A DNA stretch of 64,000 nucleotides. It comes from Asterias rubens (taxonomy: Eukaryota; Echinodermata; Asteroidea; Forcipulatida; Asteriidae). Position 1 is the stretch's first letter. Every line of letters begins with the position of its first letter. Shown piece after piece: positions 44,601 to 55,498 of this stretch. The position numbers were made by a program, and so were the translations under genes. Under the pieces are notes generated by a model. That model worked only from the letters and a program-made list of their open reading frames with translations, did not search any database and was not told the origin of the DNA. Where the stretch lies: the NCBI RefSeq assembly GCF_902459465.1, contig NC_047062.1:15879994-15943993 (forward strand), in the 5' to 3' direction.

Positions 44601-46324
44601 CACCCCTGTAGCCACGGTGGACGGTGCTGGGCGAGCCTGCCCAGAACTAAAAAATTTCACCCAGCACTCTGAGCCAAAAACACTCCGCTGCCCAGCAAAG
44701 ATTTCCCCCCTAGATTGCACTTCAGCAATGATGGCCCAATATCTAAACATGAATAATGAATAATGTTGTTGAACCGCACACCCTTAAGGGATTAAATTGG
44801 ATTTAGAGCCCACCACTGGAAAGGGTCTAGCTACAACACTGCTTTTGATGGCATACCACATTAGGATTGGTTTTGGAGGGCGGAGGGGGGGGGGGTGTTG
44901 ATGTTTGTGGTTGCTATGGTAACATCTGTTTACCATGAGAGGTAGAGACAATCTGCTTGATTGTCCCGAGTCATCATTATAGGGCATTGATCTTAATCTT
45001 GATGACATCTATTAACAGTGTTTGCCAACAATGGAGCAGTGCCAGGCTCTGCCCGTAATACCAACGCAACCTCGGATGTATAGTTTCCTTCTCGTTCCAA
45101 ATTCTTTTAATACACAGTCCATGTTTCCCCTATTTTCACATTTTTCTTTTAGCACATTCACAAATTGGTTAGATTTGTTCTCACTTTGTTTTTCCTGTGA
45201 GGCGGGAGACTGCAAAGTCTACAGGTGTATTTTTAAAAGCACAGGCATGCTAAGCTGTCTGGTTGACGTGGAATTTGTATGCACGCTCTCTGGACATGGT
45301 CTGAGATAAGACCATTACATAATAATGTACCCAAGGCCACAGCAGTCCCCTCACTGAGGTCAATCATGGAGGAAGAATTCTTCCCCCATAATGAATTACT
45401 GAATCAGTGTATCCAATATGAAAACAATGCCATTGTTTTCTGCCTGTTGTGCTGACCTTAAAGGAACACGTTGCCTTGGATCGGACGAGTTGGTCTATAA
45501 AAAGGGTTTGTAACCGTTTGTTATCAAATGCGTATGGTTGGAAAGATGTTTTAAAAGTAGAATACAATGACCCACACAAATTTGCCTCGAAATTGTGCCT
45601 TTTACTTTGCGAACTAACATGGTCAGCCATTTTATGGGAGTCAAAAATTCGACTCCCATAAATGGCCGACCGTGTAAGCCGACGAGGTAAAAGGAAAACC
45701 GTGCATTTTCGAGGCATGTTTGTGTGGATCGTTGTATTCTACTTTTACAACATCTTTCTACCCATATGCATTTTATAACAAATGGTTACAAACGCTTTTC
45801 AAAGACCAACTTGACCGATCCAAGGCAACGTGTTCCTATAATGAAGACACACCTGTTCACACTCGCTTTTCCTACCACTTGAGAATTCCCTCTTTTCCAT
45901 CTTGGCCGGCGCCTTTGAACGGTTTTTATCAGATTCAGTGCGCCTTTATTAATGCCGTGTCATTATTATTATTATTATTAAATGCAAACTCTTCGTCCAA
46001 GGCTATTCATGTTTTGATTGCCAAACCCAATTTGATTGGCTAAAGGTTAAGGAAGATGAAATCTTAATCCTTCAAACAAACAAATCAACTGTCAATTTTG
46101 AATTTTGTCTGACATTTATTTGTTTGTTTATTTCATTACTTTCGGTTGAGAGGTGGGTGGAGGCACTTAATGAACTGTTGGACCTCAGTTATTAATGTCC
46201 TTTTTCTTCCTTTTTTTTCTATTTTCCACAGTACCAGATGCTTTTGGCTTCTTGCCAAACAGCGAGTGAAAAAGTATTTGAATTTTACCGCTCATCAGCA
46301 GAGAAAAGATTCGCCAAATCATGA
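38610..46324 (+). CDS. EXOSC5: EXOSC5 (RRP46), exosome core subunit
   Basis: RNase PH-fold subunit of the nine-subunit exosome ring, acting in nuclear and cytoplasmic RNA processing and decay; catalytically inert in animals. Exons: 38610-38709, 41947-42060, 42399-42520, 42992-43132, 44490-44579, 46232-46324. They sum to 660 nt (219 aa; the human protein is about 235), phases agree and every junction is GT-AG. Family strings seen are [63 protein letters not shown] and a C-terminal [17 protein letters not shown]. Intron 1 is large because of a nested repeat insertion. It is divergent from PRDX5. Confidence 0.95.
39122..39490 (+). repeat. Possible retroelement 3' tail in EXOSC5 intron 1
   Basis: A T-rich stretch ends in GGAAATAAAATGAATTTAATTG, which looks like a polyadenylated retroelement end. 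A minus-strand open frame here (39122-39379) is charged but matches no family that I know. The identity is uncertain. Confidence 0.25.
39590..39665 (+). mobile_element. tRNA-derived SINE fragment
   Basis: GTGGTCCAGTGGTTAAACTG (A-box-like) and GTAGGTTCGAATCCCCCAAG (B-box-like) lie about 35 bp apart in EXOSC5 intron 1. Confidence 0.5.
39924..41751. mobile_element. 1828-bp inverted-repeat element carrying a 127-bp satellite
   Basis: The left end CCCCAACTTGATAATCGTCT and right end CGATTATCAAGTTGGGACGG are inverted, and the similarity extends about 85 bp inward (ACTGGTCCCAACTTGAGTG against its inverse). The flanking 8 bp ACGTTACT and ACATTACT fit a target duplication with one mismatch, as in hAT elements. 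The palindrome TCCCAACTATAGTTGGGA recurs through the element. It has no transposase. Confidence 0.8.
40370..41450. repeat. 127-bp tandem array, about eight copies
   Basis: GAGACC landmarks fall at about 40394, 40543, 40665, 40794, 40921, 41048, 41174 and 41301, so the mature unit is 126-129 bp. Each unit contains AACTATAGTTGAGACC, an AT-rich AAATATTATAAAATAAATTT segment and ACTACAGTTGGGACAGT. Long minus-strand open frames here are artefacts of the repeat. Confidence 0.93.
42105..42342. mobile_element. MITE family A, diverged partial copy
   Basis: AAGGCTTCAGGCCTGAAGTC centre, CATTTCTCACAACGTTTTAT and a right end TTACTTGTAGTGTCCAGTCC; the left part is missing. It lies in EXOSC5 intron 2. Confidence 0.6.
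42793..42860. repeat. Dispersed repeat family D copy 2
   Basis: TTGCAAACTGCTTACCAACC, AATGGCAAGTGGTATAAATG and AAGAGTCTTTC match the order seen at 12495, 48975 and 57993. Confidence 0.45.
43347..43410. mobile_element. MITE family C, left end only
   Basis: GGGCCCAATATCATAAAGCT followed by a TAGCTAAGCACAACACC-like interior. The right end is not seen. It lies in EXOSC5 intron 4. Confidence 0.35.
45459..45837. mobile_element. MITE family B, long copy
   Basis: The ends are AAAGGAACACGTTGCCTTGG and CCAAGGCAACGTGTTCCT. In the centre ATTTATGGGAGTCAAAAATT is mirrored, giving a second hairpin (near 45630-45665). It lies in EXOSC5 intron 5. The copy at 5985-6190 is a shorter deletion form. Confidence 0.8.
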
Positions 46325-47161
46325 CAAAGAGTCGATGTCAGACTGTAAAGCATTTCCATTTCAACCTTGTTAACTTGTTTAATTTGTTTTCCACACAAAA
46401 ACTACAGTAAGTGTGGAAATGATTGTTTGACAGAATACCTGTGTTGAACTTGTAAGCGTCCAGTTTTGGCTCACGGGACATTGCAGATGCTAGCATCTCA
46501 GACTCGAAAGAAGACTAACTAGTGATTTTTTGTTTTTTTCTTATTCATCTGAGAAATGCATTGTTTGCCTTGATTAAAGGCTACTCACTTCAAATCTCCC
46601 AAAGCCGTCTCCATATTGTCTATACTTGGGCCTGGCTTAATAGTATATTCAAATACCATGTACATGTCTTCCAGCTTGATACAAACTTATTCCCATCCTT
46701 CAAATTTGAAGACATGTTTCTTTTTAAATATTGTTGTATATTTCATCATGCTACTTGGCACACTGCAGTTGGGCAACTAATCAGTTTATGTAACTGACAT
46801 TATTTTGGTTCATTTATAGCTGACTTTTTATCTGCCTTTATAAACTAAGTGCTCTGGGGGCAACTTTCTGTTATGTTGGTTTACGAAAAAGGGTAAATTT
46901 GTTTGGAGTTTCTTCACAGTAGGCTGTGAAAGTCCTGCTTGTATTCAATTGTTTTAACCCAATGAAGTGTGTGGTTTTGTTTCTGGACGTCCTGTCCATG
47001 TTAAAGTTATATATGCCTACATGAAATTCAGTTAAACTGAGTTCATTGTGTCTAAAGAACCAGTTATGTTTCAGGTAGGCATCATGCCCAAGTTCATAAG
47101 AGCTGCTGCAGTTAAGTAGACAGCTATGCTTCACCAATTTCTGTTGAGCAAAATTAAGCAG

Positions 47162-47334
47162 GGCCCAATTTCATAAAACTGTTTAGCAGAAAATGCAAAT
47201 AAATAATTGGCTACCTGTTGCAACAATGAATACGTCATTGTGTAATGGTTGGTAACCTGTTCCTGCTAAGCATGATTTTACTGTGCTTAGCAAGATTTTG
47301 TTGCTTGCAGGATTTATGACATAAGGCCCTGGAT
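47162..47334. mobile_element. MITE family C
   Basis: It begins GGGCCCAATTTCATAAAACT and ends TTTATGACATAAGGCCC; about 173 bp. Confidence 0.65.
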
Positions 47335-47936
47335 ACCAGTCGTATCCCTGGATACCAGTCGTATCCCTGGATACCAGTCACTTTTATTTATCAATGTTGT
47401 ATTTGCTCAGCTCTTTTGTTTTTTGTTGCTACAAGCATCTCTGTGAAATTGGGTCATGGGTTTTGAAAAATTAAACAGGCAGAATGAAGGATAAGTGAAG
47501 GACAACATGGCATTGGAGCATTATCTTGTTGCCATGTTTATAACCATTTTTAATTTCTTAGCAACTGAATAAACAAAACAAAAATATGAAAATGTTTACT
47601 TTGCAACATAATTAATATTGTTGACTATGGTATAAAATGTTTTCATTGTCAATGTTGAAATGAGTTTGGTAAATAGACACTTTGTCAGGTAGAAAGTTAA
47701 GGAGACAATACGAAGTTCTTCAGTGCATACTTTTTTTGTTTTATTTAACGGATGCACTTTTCCAGCTATTTATCACAAAACAAAAACTGCTAATAATTGT
47801 TTAAAAAATACAACTATATCAGATGTTCTTTTGTCAAAATAAATGTATTTAAATCTGGGCTGTGAAGGTTTTATAGGAGAAGACTTAGATCTAGAGAGAC
47901 TTGAACATTTGATCATCTACTCGACCCAATCAGAAT

Positions 47937-48205
47937 ACTAAAAGTGTTCTTTATTAAAAGACAAAGTTCTAAAAGTGTTCTTCAAAAGAAAGAGTACTAA
48001 AAGTGTTCTTCAAGAGAAAGAGTACTAAAAGTGTTCTTTATTAAAAGAAATGGTACTAAAAGTGTTCTTCATTAAAAGAAATGATACTAAAAGTGTTCTT
48101 CAAAAGAAATAGTACTAAAAGTGTTCTTTATTAAAAGAAATGGTACTAAAAGTGTTCTTTATTAAAAGAAAGAGTACTAAAAGTGTTCTTCAAGAGAAAG
48201 ATTGC
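47937..48205. repeat. ~30-bp tandem array, about nine copies
   Basis: The unit is GTACTAAAAGTGTTCTT followed by either CAAAAGAAA or TATTAAAAGAAA, so period lengths alternate between about 27 and 30 bp. It is purine-rich and lies 3' of GH1-A. Confidence 0.9.
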
Positions 48206-48582
48206 GCATGGCATGTCATCGTGCCAAGTAAAAATACATACCCTCCCCTGATGCCCCCCCCCCCTTGCTGGACCCAACCCCGGCTCAAAACTTTTAAATA
48301 TGTTGTACCACAGAGAAAGGATTACCATGATTATGCAAAGGAATAAAAGCTCGCAAAGGAATGATCGAAAATCTTATCCTGGATGCATTTTTTTGGGGAG
48401 TATTGGGGGGTTTTGTTAACTTAAAATTTACTATTTCCAACGCTCATCAAAACGTTTGAATAAAAAAAAGAATCGTAAAAAAATGCAAAACCTCTGTACG
48501 GGAAATGTATCTAAACTGTAGATGTAAAAATGTCACAATGCGAGAAGCTCATGGCAACCACGGACGAGTGCTAGAAATACAA

Positions 48583-51500
48583 TTAGTAATTGAGCACAAA
48601 CGCGACAATGCCGCTCAAAAGACTGAGCGTGAATGACACTACTGCCGTAGCGGGAGCATGGGAGATAACGCCCCCATCAGCTGTGGTCATGGCATCGTCT
48701 TTGGGCTCGGGGAAGCCGTTCTCAGCAACCACTTGGGCGTAAAACAGCGCTGATGCCTTCGGGGTTCGAGGCCTTGCCGGGTCGGAGAAGTTGACGTAGT
48801 GCATTCCGAATCGCTCACTGTAGCCTGATGCCCACTCGAAGTTGTCCATCAGAGACCAGGCCGTGTATCCCTTCACGTTGACGTTGTCCATGTCAATAGC
48901 TGTAAACAGTGACGAAAAATAGACCATCGTTAATACTTCTGCAAATAATTGGGTTTCATTAGAAAATAAAATTGCTGATGCAAACTGCTTACCAACCAAA
49001 ATGACCTGTGGTACATGGCCTGACATTTCGACCCTAGCAAAGTCTTTCTCGAAAGCTAAATGACAACACAACAAACATGAACAGGATTTTGATTTTATTA
49101 TACATCTTTAGTAAAGAGGAAGGAGTTGGGTAGCACATTGTAGTCTGTTTACAATTTCTTCTAAGGAATCACCAGAATATGTTTGAAAATCTTCAGCGGG
49201 TTTGATGAGGAACCGTTGCCTACCAAAGAATTGTCTACCAAAGAATCTACAAAAGGGGTGAAAAATCTCAAAAACTCTTGGGTCATCAGCCTGCTATACA
49301 GCCGCGCATTTACTATCATCCGAGTGTACCATGTTCATTACATTTTTTATATCACTGCCTTGTGTTAGGATATTTCATTCATAATATTATTACAGTATTT
49401 GATACGATCATTGTTTTATTGAAGTCCAATGTCAGATAATGATAACGGAATATATGGCCTATGGCAAGAACAACAAAAGTATTTTATTATTAGACAGGAC
49501 CACTGACGCAAATCAGTTTATGGTTTCAAAAAAAAAAAAATACATCTCCATTTTGTATTGAAAAGGGCATAGAAGTTATTAAAAAAACTCTACTTATTTA
49601 CGCAATACCTTTAAGAACTTCGTTAATATAAGCTTTGTAATAATCAACGCGGATTGTATCCTGCAATTCATAAACATCGTGGGTTGACACTCCATTCTCG
49701 GTGATGTAAATTGGGATGTCACTGCCATATTCATCTGATACCCACTTCAGCAGACGGCGGATCCCCCAGGGGACTATTTTGAGCCAGTTGGACCCCGCAC
49801 CGGGCCACGAAGGATCTCTAAAGGTTCGAGCGTCTCGATCGCTCAGGTAGTTGGCCTGGGACTGCAAGAAATCATCGGCAGTCTCGTTGGTCGCGTACAC
49901 GGTGGTGTACGCGTTCAACCCGAAGAAATCTGCCGTGTCCTTGATGAACTCTTTCTCCTCTGTGGAGAAAGGTGGCAGGCGTGACTCTCTGAACCCTTGG
50001 TAGGCACTCTTGGTTGCAATCGTACTCTTCATGACCTCTGGATAGTCGCCATCAACGAAGATGGGGTTGGCAAACCATCCCAGGTTAAATCGAAGAACTC
50101 TGTCCGCAGCGTCAAGATCGCTTTGCTTTGAGCGATCAGCAGGCTCGATGAAGTCCGTGTTAAACGTGATCCCAACTCGACCGTTTTGTGCCGCTTTGAA
50201 GTCCGTCTGGTATGTGTGATAGGCGTGTGCATGGGACAGGATAATGTGCCGGGCGACTGTATAAACCTTGACGGCGGGATCGACGATATTGCCCGGTGCA
50301 AACATGGTTGAACCGTACCCGAGAAGAGTGAATATCCACGGCTCGTTGAACGTGATCCAAAACGGCACCCTGTCGCCAAAGTTCTCAAAGCAGACCCTGG
50401 CATAGTCGTTGAAACGATCGACGATGGTTTCGTTCACCCATCCACCGTGGTCCTGCAGAGCTTGAGGAAGATCCCAATGGTACAGTGTAACCATGGGTGA
50501 GATGTCGTTGGCTATGAGCTCATCAATCAGGTTATTGTAGTAACGTAACCCATCGGCACTGAGGCTGGCGGCGGTGCCGTCTGGCATCAGACGCGGCCAT
50601 GAGATGGAGAAGCGATAGAACTGTAAGCCCATTGCTTTCATCAGTGCAACATCATCTTTGTATCTGGAAAGCAGAAAGAGAAACAAATTGACAATGGTTA
50701 TCTTTCAAAAAGAAACATTTCTGAATGCAGTTAACATAATTATTTACATAAGGGAGTTATACCATTATGCATATTTAATAGGAATAACCATCCAAGGAAA
50801 CTGAATATTTTATGTTGATACTAAAATATAGCTCAAAGTTGAATAAGGTCAATAATAAGCTTTATAGTTATTTTCAAACCTAGGAAAATACAACAAACGG
50901 TCTTTACTGAAACACCGATAAGAATTGTGTTAAAACCAAGTTCCCCCCTCCAGCTTAGAAACATTGGCCCCACCCCGCTGCACAAATATTGCCTAGAATT
51001 TGTATTGCTCGTATGTAGGAATGACAAGACACCATATCTCAAGAAACTTCCCTCACCTTATAGTCAAAGATCTTAGATCTGCAAACAACTTTCCTTCTGG
51101 AAAGTGTTCCTTAAACAACCACGCCCAATGGCGTTCTTGCCTGTTCAGTATTCGTCCCCAAACTCTTCAATTATTTATCATATAAGAGCTACAAAATCTC
51201 TGGACTTTATCAATGTACAAAACGGGAACCAAACTTGTTTCTCCTTCCAGCCTCGCTTTCGTTACATCGATTTTAATGGGAATATAAAACAAAAATATGG
51301 CCGCAATAAGCCATATTGAGGTATGGGGGACACAATATTTTAACTCTTACATTATTAGGTTTGGGTAAGTCTGACCCTATCCACCCAAACCAAACAGCGC
51401 AATCCCACAGTGACCAACATTTTTCAAAAAGGGGTAGGCCCTAATGGTAAAGTTCTTGCAATGATACTCACTTGTTATAACTGTCGCACGCTATATCTCC

Positions 51501-51776
51501 AGTGTCATCATTAGTAACGCGTCCCCCTTCATGGGTGAATGTATCCCACACGCTGGGCCCTTTATCTGCAACATCCCAGGCTCCTTCAATCTGGTACGAG
51601 GAGGTCGCGGTGCTCCACAAGAAGTCCTCGGGAAACGTACCGTACAGGAACGTGTCTCTCTCCGTGTCATTAAACACTTCAGGATACACAAATTCTATTC
51701 TTTCTTGCGCGAGACATCGGGTTACTAAGAACGCCAGACAGGCAGTGACAACTAAGAGGAGTTGAAAGTCGGCCAT
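48583..51776 (-). CDS. GH1-A, lactase-like / beta-glucosidase family 1
   Basis: Family 1 retaining beta-glycosidase, expected to cleave beta-linked glucosides or galactosides at the cell surface. Minus-strand exons 51776-51472, 50663-49609 and 48899-48583 sum to 1677 nt (558 aa). Residues 1-23 are a signal peptide ([10 protein letters not shown] then ALA-like cleavage near CLAQ). The acid/base is Glu209 in TFNEP and the nucleophile Glu424 in YITENG, both intact. The barrel end [19 protein letters not shown] is in exon 3. The C-terminal 25 residues are hydrophobic, fitting a GPI signal or membrane anchor. Substrate cannot be told. The TTG upstream is not a start; the first in-frame ATG is at 51776. 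Confidence 0.93.
48975..49075. repeat. Dispersed repeat family D copy 3
   Basis: GATGCAAACTGCTTACCAAC, GTGGTACATGGCCTGACATT and CCTAGCAAAGTCTTTCTCGA, then ATGACAACACAAC, in GH1-A intron 2. Confidence 0.5.
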
Positions 51777-52704
51777 TGCAGGTGGTGCTGTACCTATTTC
51801 TCGATTGTGTTGGTTTGTGTTCAAGTCATGTGTGTCACTTGCATAACTACTTAATCTTAGTGCTAGAATGTTTCAGAGTACAATAAAAGTGCATTAATTC
51901 ACAGTTGAATATGAATTTATGATGCGTGTTTACTTTCCTGACTGTTAAGCTCTTTCGTAACGACACGAGCTTATCTAGGGTTGAAAAACTTTATGGACCC
52001 TATCTGGTGGATGAGGACGATTCAGGCAAACATTGAGAGTTGAGGTTACGGGGTGACATTTCAGAGATGCATGCTCGTTACCCAGCAACAAGCTTGGGGT
52101 GTGAGCCTAAAGAAAATGATGTATGGAGATTTATGACACAACGATAACCATTGAACTATTTTGGGTAGGTCATTGCTAAGGTACAGCATTTTTAAGTTGT
52201 TGCAGTGTATCGAAAACAAACTCATCAGCAACCATAAAAACGCTCTCTTGATGAAGACATTAGAACAAGAAAAATAGTTAAGTCCCATATAACGTTGGGG
52301 GGGGGGGGCAGGGGCGGGGGCGGTAGATAAATCTTTGGTCTGATGGTGTGTATGTGGATGTGCATGTGTGCGTTCATGGTTCAACCATGATGGTGCAACC
52401 ACGGAGGAAGAATTTCCGTCTTCTGTTGAAGGTAGTTCCGGTTTAACTGTCCAGTGACCAACCTTTCATGTTTGTTGATTATTGCGGTAGGCCTACCCCT
52501 GCGAGATCCATGAAATTTTGATTGGCTAGAAATGAGGCACGTGACGCGAAGCCATGTATGGACCAGTACTCTCTGGAAGTCTATGAGCCATGTATAAACT
52601 CAATTAATAGGCCTTAATATTAATTTACAAAATTCAATATGGACTTACTGTGATTGGGACTTCATGAAAAATGTACAAGGACGGTTTGGCGATCGGTTTA
52701 TAAA

Positions 52705-53040
52705 GTTAAACGGTAAACTGACTTTAGTAACGAGCAATCGAGAGCTGTTGATAAAATAAAACATCGTGAGAAAAGGCTCCCTCTGAAATAGCGTAGTTTT
52801 TGAGAAACAAGTAATTTATCACTCAAAAATTTAAAGACTGCAGGCCTAAACCCCCTTTTAGGCATCTGAAAGCACACAATTTTTTGCAAAAAGGTTGTTT
52901 TTCCCCCCATTATTTTCTTGCAACTTCGATGACCAATTGAGCCAAAATTTCCACAGATTTGTTATTTATTTTTATGCATACGTTTGAATACACCAAATAC
53001 TGGTCTTTGACAATAAAAAAATTGAAAGGTGTCCTGTGTG
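52705..53040. mobile_element. MITE family A, diverged copy
   Basis: AGTAACGAGCAATCGAGAGC, ACATCGTGAGAAAAGGCTCC and TGGTCTTTGACAATA are family A hallmarks. It ends AGGTGTCCTGTGTGCATTTA, like the right end at 21961. Confidence 0.65.
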
Positions 53041-53046
53041 CATTTA

Positions 53047-53386
53047 AAGCCATTGGACACGTTCGGTAAACAGTATTGTCCAAAGACTTCGTGTATTACA
53101 ACTTATATATAAAATAACAAACATGTGAAAATTTAGGCTCAATCGGTCATCGGAGTCGGGAGAAAATAACGGGAAAACCCACCCTTGTTTCCACACGTTT
53201 CGCCGTGTCATGACACGGTATCGAGAATTTATCATTGTTTTAATGTTTTTTCAAAAAGTAAAGGATTTCATGGGATAATATTTCAAGAGAAGTCTTTTAC
53301 CATTACCTTCTGTAAACCCTGTAAGTTATTTGTAAATCTGTGAACTTGTTTTTTTTCCTGTTCCGAAAGTGTCCAATGGCTTTTAA
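53047..53386. mobile_element. MITE family F (AAAGCCATTGGACAC ends)
   Basis: The termini are AAAGCCATTGGACACGTTCG and CGAAAGTGTCCAATGGCTTT. It contains the small palindrome TTCGCCGTGTCATGACACGG. It begins 29 bp past the end of GH1-B exon 2. Confidence 0.75.
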
Positions 53387-53414
53387 CAAAGAAATCTAGC
53401 AATAGAGTACCCAC

Positions 53415-55498
53415 CCTTCAACACTTCATTGATGTAAGATTTGTAATAGTTGACTCTGGTGGTGTCATCCAAATCGAAGACATCTTTGGTAGATATTCCA
53501 TTCTCGGTGACGTAGACAGGCAATTCGCGTCCATACTCCTCGGAGATCCACTTGAGCAAGCGACGTAGTCCCCACGGTACGACCTGCAACCAGCTGGAGC
53601 CAGACCCGGGCCAGTTAGAGTCCTTCCAAGACCAGATGTCCTGATCGGCCCAGTAGCTTGCCTGAGATGGGAGAAGATCGTCCGATGAACCGTTGGTGGC
53701 CAGGGTCGTGGTGTAGTGATTAAGTCCGAAGAAGTCCCCAGTCCCCTTGATGAATAGCTTTTGATCGGCGGTGAATTCCGGGAGGCGTGACTCATTGAAT
53801 CCCTGGTAGGCACTCTTTCTAGCGATGTTGGACTTCATGACCTCGGGATAGTCTCCGTCGAGGTAGATGGGATGTGCAAACCAACCGAGGTTGAATTGAA
53901 GTACATCATCTGCCGCCTTGATATCAGCTGGAAGGTCGCGGTTGGCCGGCTCAATGAAGTCACTGTTGAGGGTGATTCCAACCTGTCCATTCTGTGAGGA
54001 TTTGTAGTCATCTTGATAGGTGTGGTAAGCATGTGCATGCGATAGGATAATGTTATGTGTTACCTTATACACCAACATGGCTGGCTCAGCGATGCCCGGG
54101 GCGAACGCCCCGCTGCCGTACCCGAGGAGAGACACGATCCACGGCTCGTTGAATGTGATCCACAGCTTAACCCTGTCCCCGAAGTTTTCGTAACAAGCCC
54201 TGGCATAGTCGTTGAAGTTGTTGATAATGGTTTCGTTTGCCCATCCACCGTGGTCTTGCAGAGCTTGAGGAAGATCCCAATGGTACAGTGTAACCATGGG
54301 TGAGATGTTGTTGGCTATGAGCTCATCAATCAGGTTATTGTAGTAACGTACACCAGCGGCACTGAGGCTAGCGGCGGTGCCGTCTGGCATCAGACGCGGC
54401 CATGAGATGGAGAATCGGTAGTATGGAAGACCCATTGCTTTCATCATGGCAGCATCTTCCTTGTAACTGCAAGGCAAATAAAGAAACCGTATACTGCATG
54501 AGAAAGGTAACTGGTTTGACAATCCTTCTGTCCAGATATGACGCCAAATGGCTATATATAGACTTTCAGTTTCTTACCAAAAAAAAATTCCGGCGCCCGT
54601 CTCAAAAAGGAAACGTGTTTTTCTTTTCCACTCAACATCAACATTAGTTGCACAGTTAGAATATAGCAGCATGAACAAACTTTTCACCATATGACAACCA
54701 CATCAATGATTTAATGAAGACAAATGTGTATACATTTTGGTTTGTTTTGCAGCTTTTAGTGCACTGATAAACATTGGCATGCTGTGTTGGTCTTGGCGCA
54801 GCAAATGAGGAGGGCAGCTCAATTTGTTTGATACTACTTTCAATTTTATTTCACATATTATGGGGATTGTTAATAACTGCAATCAAAACGTGGTTTAAAA
54901 AATTTAAATATGACAGAAGTCAAATTTTATATGATGCCACAATGCTCCAGTTTTGCTCCTTTGGTAACACACTGGCAAAGACGACATGAGAAGACACACT
55001 CTACTTATTCTGAAGACGAGCAGAGTATAATACTGTTCGAAACGTAGATACCAAACCGGCTCTTTTCACAGCCAACACTACCCCAAAAGAGAATTATTTT
55101 AATATGTACACGTACCCGCAAGTTAACTATTTATTAAAGTTTATTCTTTGAATACCTTCACACCATGCAGAGCTTCAAGCATAACTTAACTCTACTCACT
55201 TGTTGTAGCTGTCGCATGCAATGTCACCATTGTCATTATTGAAGACATGACCACCCTCGTGCGTGAAGGTATCCCATATACCTACTCCCTTGTCATCTGC
55301 ATCCCATCCTCCCTCTATCTGGTACGAGGAAGTAGCACTGCTCCATATGAAACCATCAGGGAATGTGCCATAATAGTAGGTATCACGCTCTGGATCGTTG
55401 AATACATCAGGATACACAAACTCGATCCTTTCTGCCCCCTTCGCACAGCTAAAAACAGCAGCTGCCGCAAGGCAAAGCACCAGTAATCGTGTCTGCAT
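53415..55498 (-). CDS. GH1-B, family 1 glycosidase lacking its own terminal exon
   Basis: Minus-strand exons 55498-55200 and 54466-53415 encode about 450 residues. A signal peptide ([16 protein letters not shown]), Glu207 in TFNEP and Glu421 in YVTENG are all intact and no stop or frameshift is seen. The exon 2 donor (GTGGGT at 53414) is in phase 1, the same as GH1-A, but no terminal exon follows before GH1-A begins. Without it the last barrel strand and the WSLMDNFEW sugar-binding loop are missing. The transcript may splice on to the GH1-A terminal exon at 48899, read into the intron ([10 protein letters not shown] then stop), or be a truncated duplicate. Confidence 0.85.
55008..55150. repeat. 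Dispersed repeat shared with 11345-11510
   Basis: TCTGAAGACGAGCAGAGTAT, GTTCGAAACGTAG, AGCCAACACTACCCC, AAAGAGAATTATT and AGTTTATTCTTTG in order. It lies in GH1-B intron 1. Confidence 0.5.

Larger units (their letters stand above)
46325..48582. other. EXOSC5-GH1-A convergent intergenic region
   Basis: No coding exon is recognised. An AATAAA at about 47569 could be an EXOSC5 polyadenylation signal, although it lies 1.2 kb downstream. The interval contains a family C MITE, an 18-bp triplication of CTGGATACCAGTC near 47333-47381 and the 30-bp tandem array below. Confidence 0.45.
51777..53414. other. Region between GH1-A and GH1-B; no terminal exon found
   Basis: This is where the GH1-B terminal exon would be expected. 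I read both strands for the WSLMDNFEW block that ends every GH1 barrel and found none. The interval holds the GH1-A promoter, a G-rich run near 52292-52325 and two MITEs at 52705-53386. Confidence 0.6.

Noticed and set aside
49598-49608. GH1-A exon 2 ending in GIA then stop
   Set aside because: Reading on ignores a good GTATTG donor at 49608 and would remove the barrel-closing exon that is present at 48899-48583.
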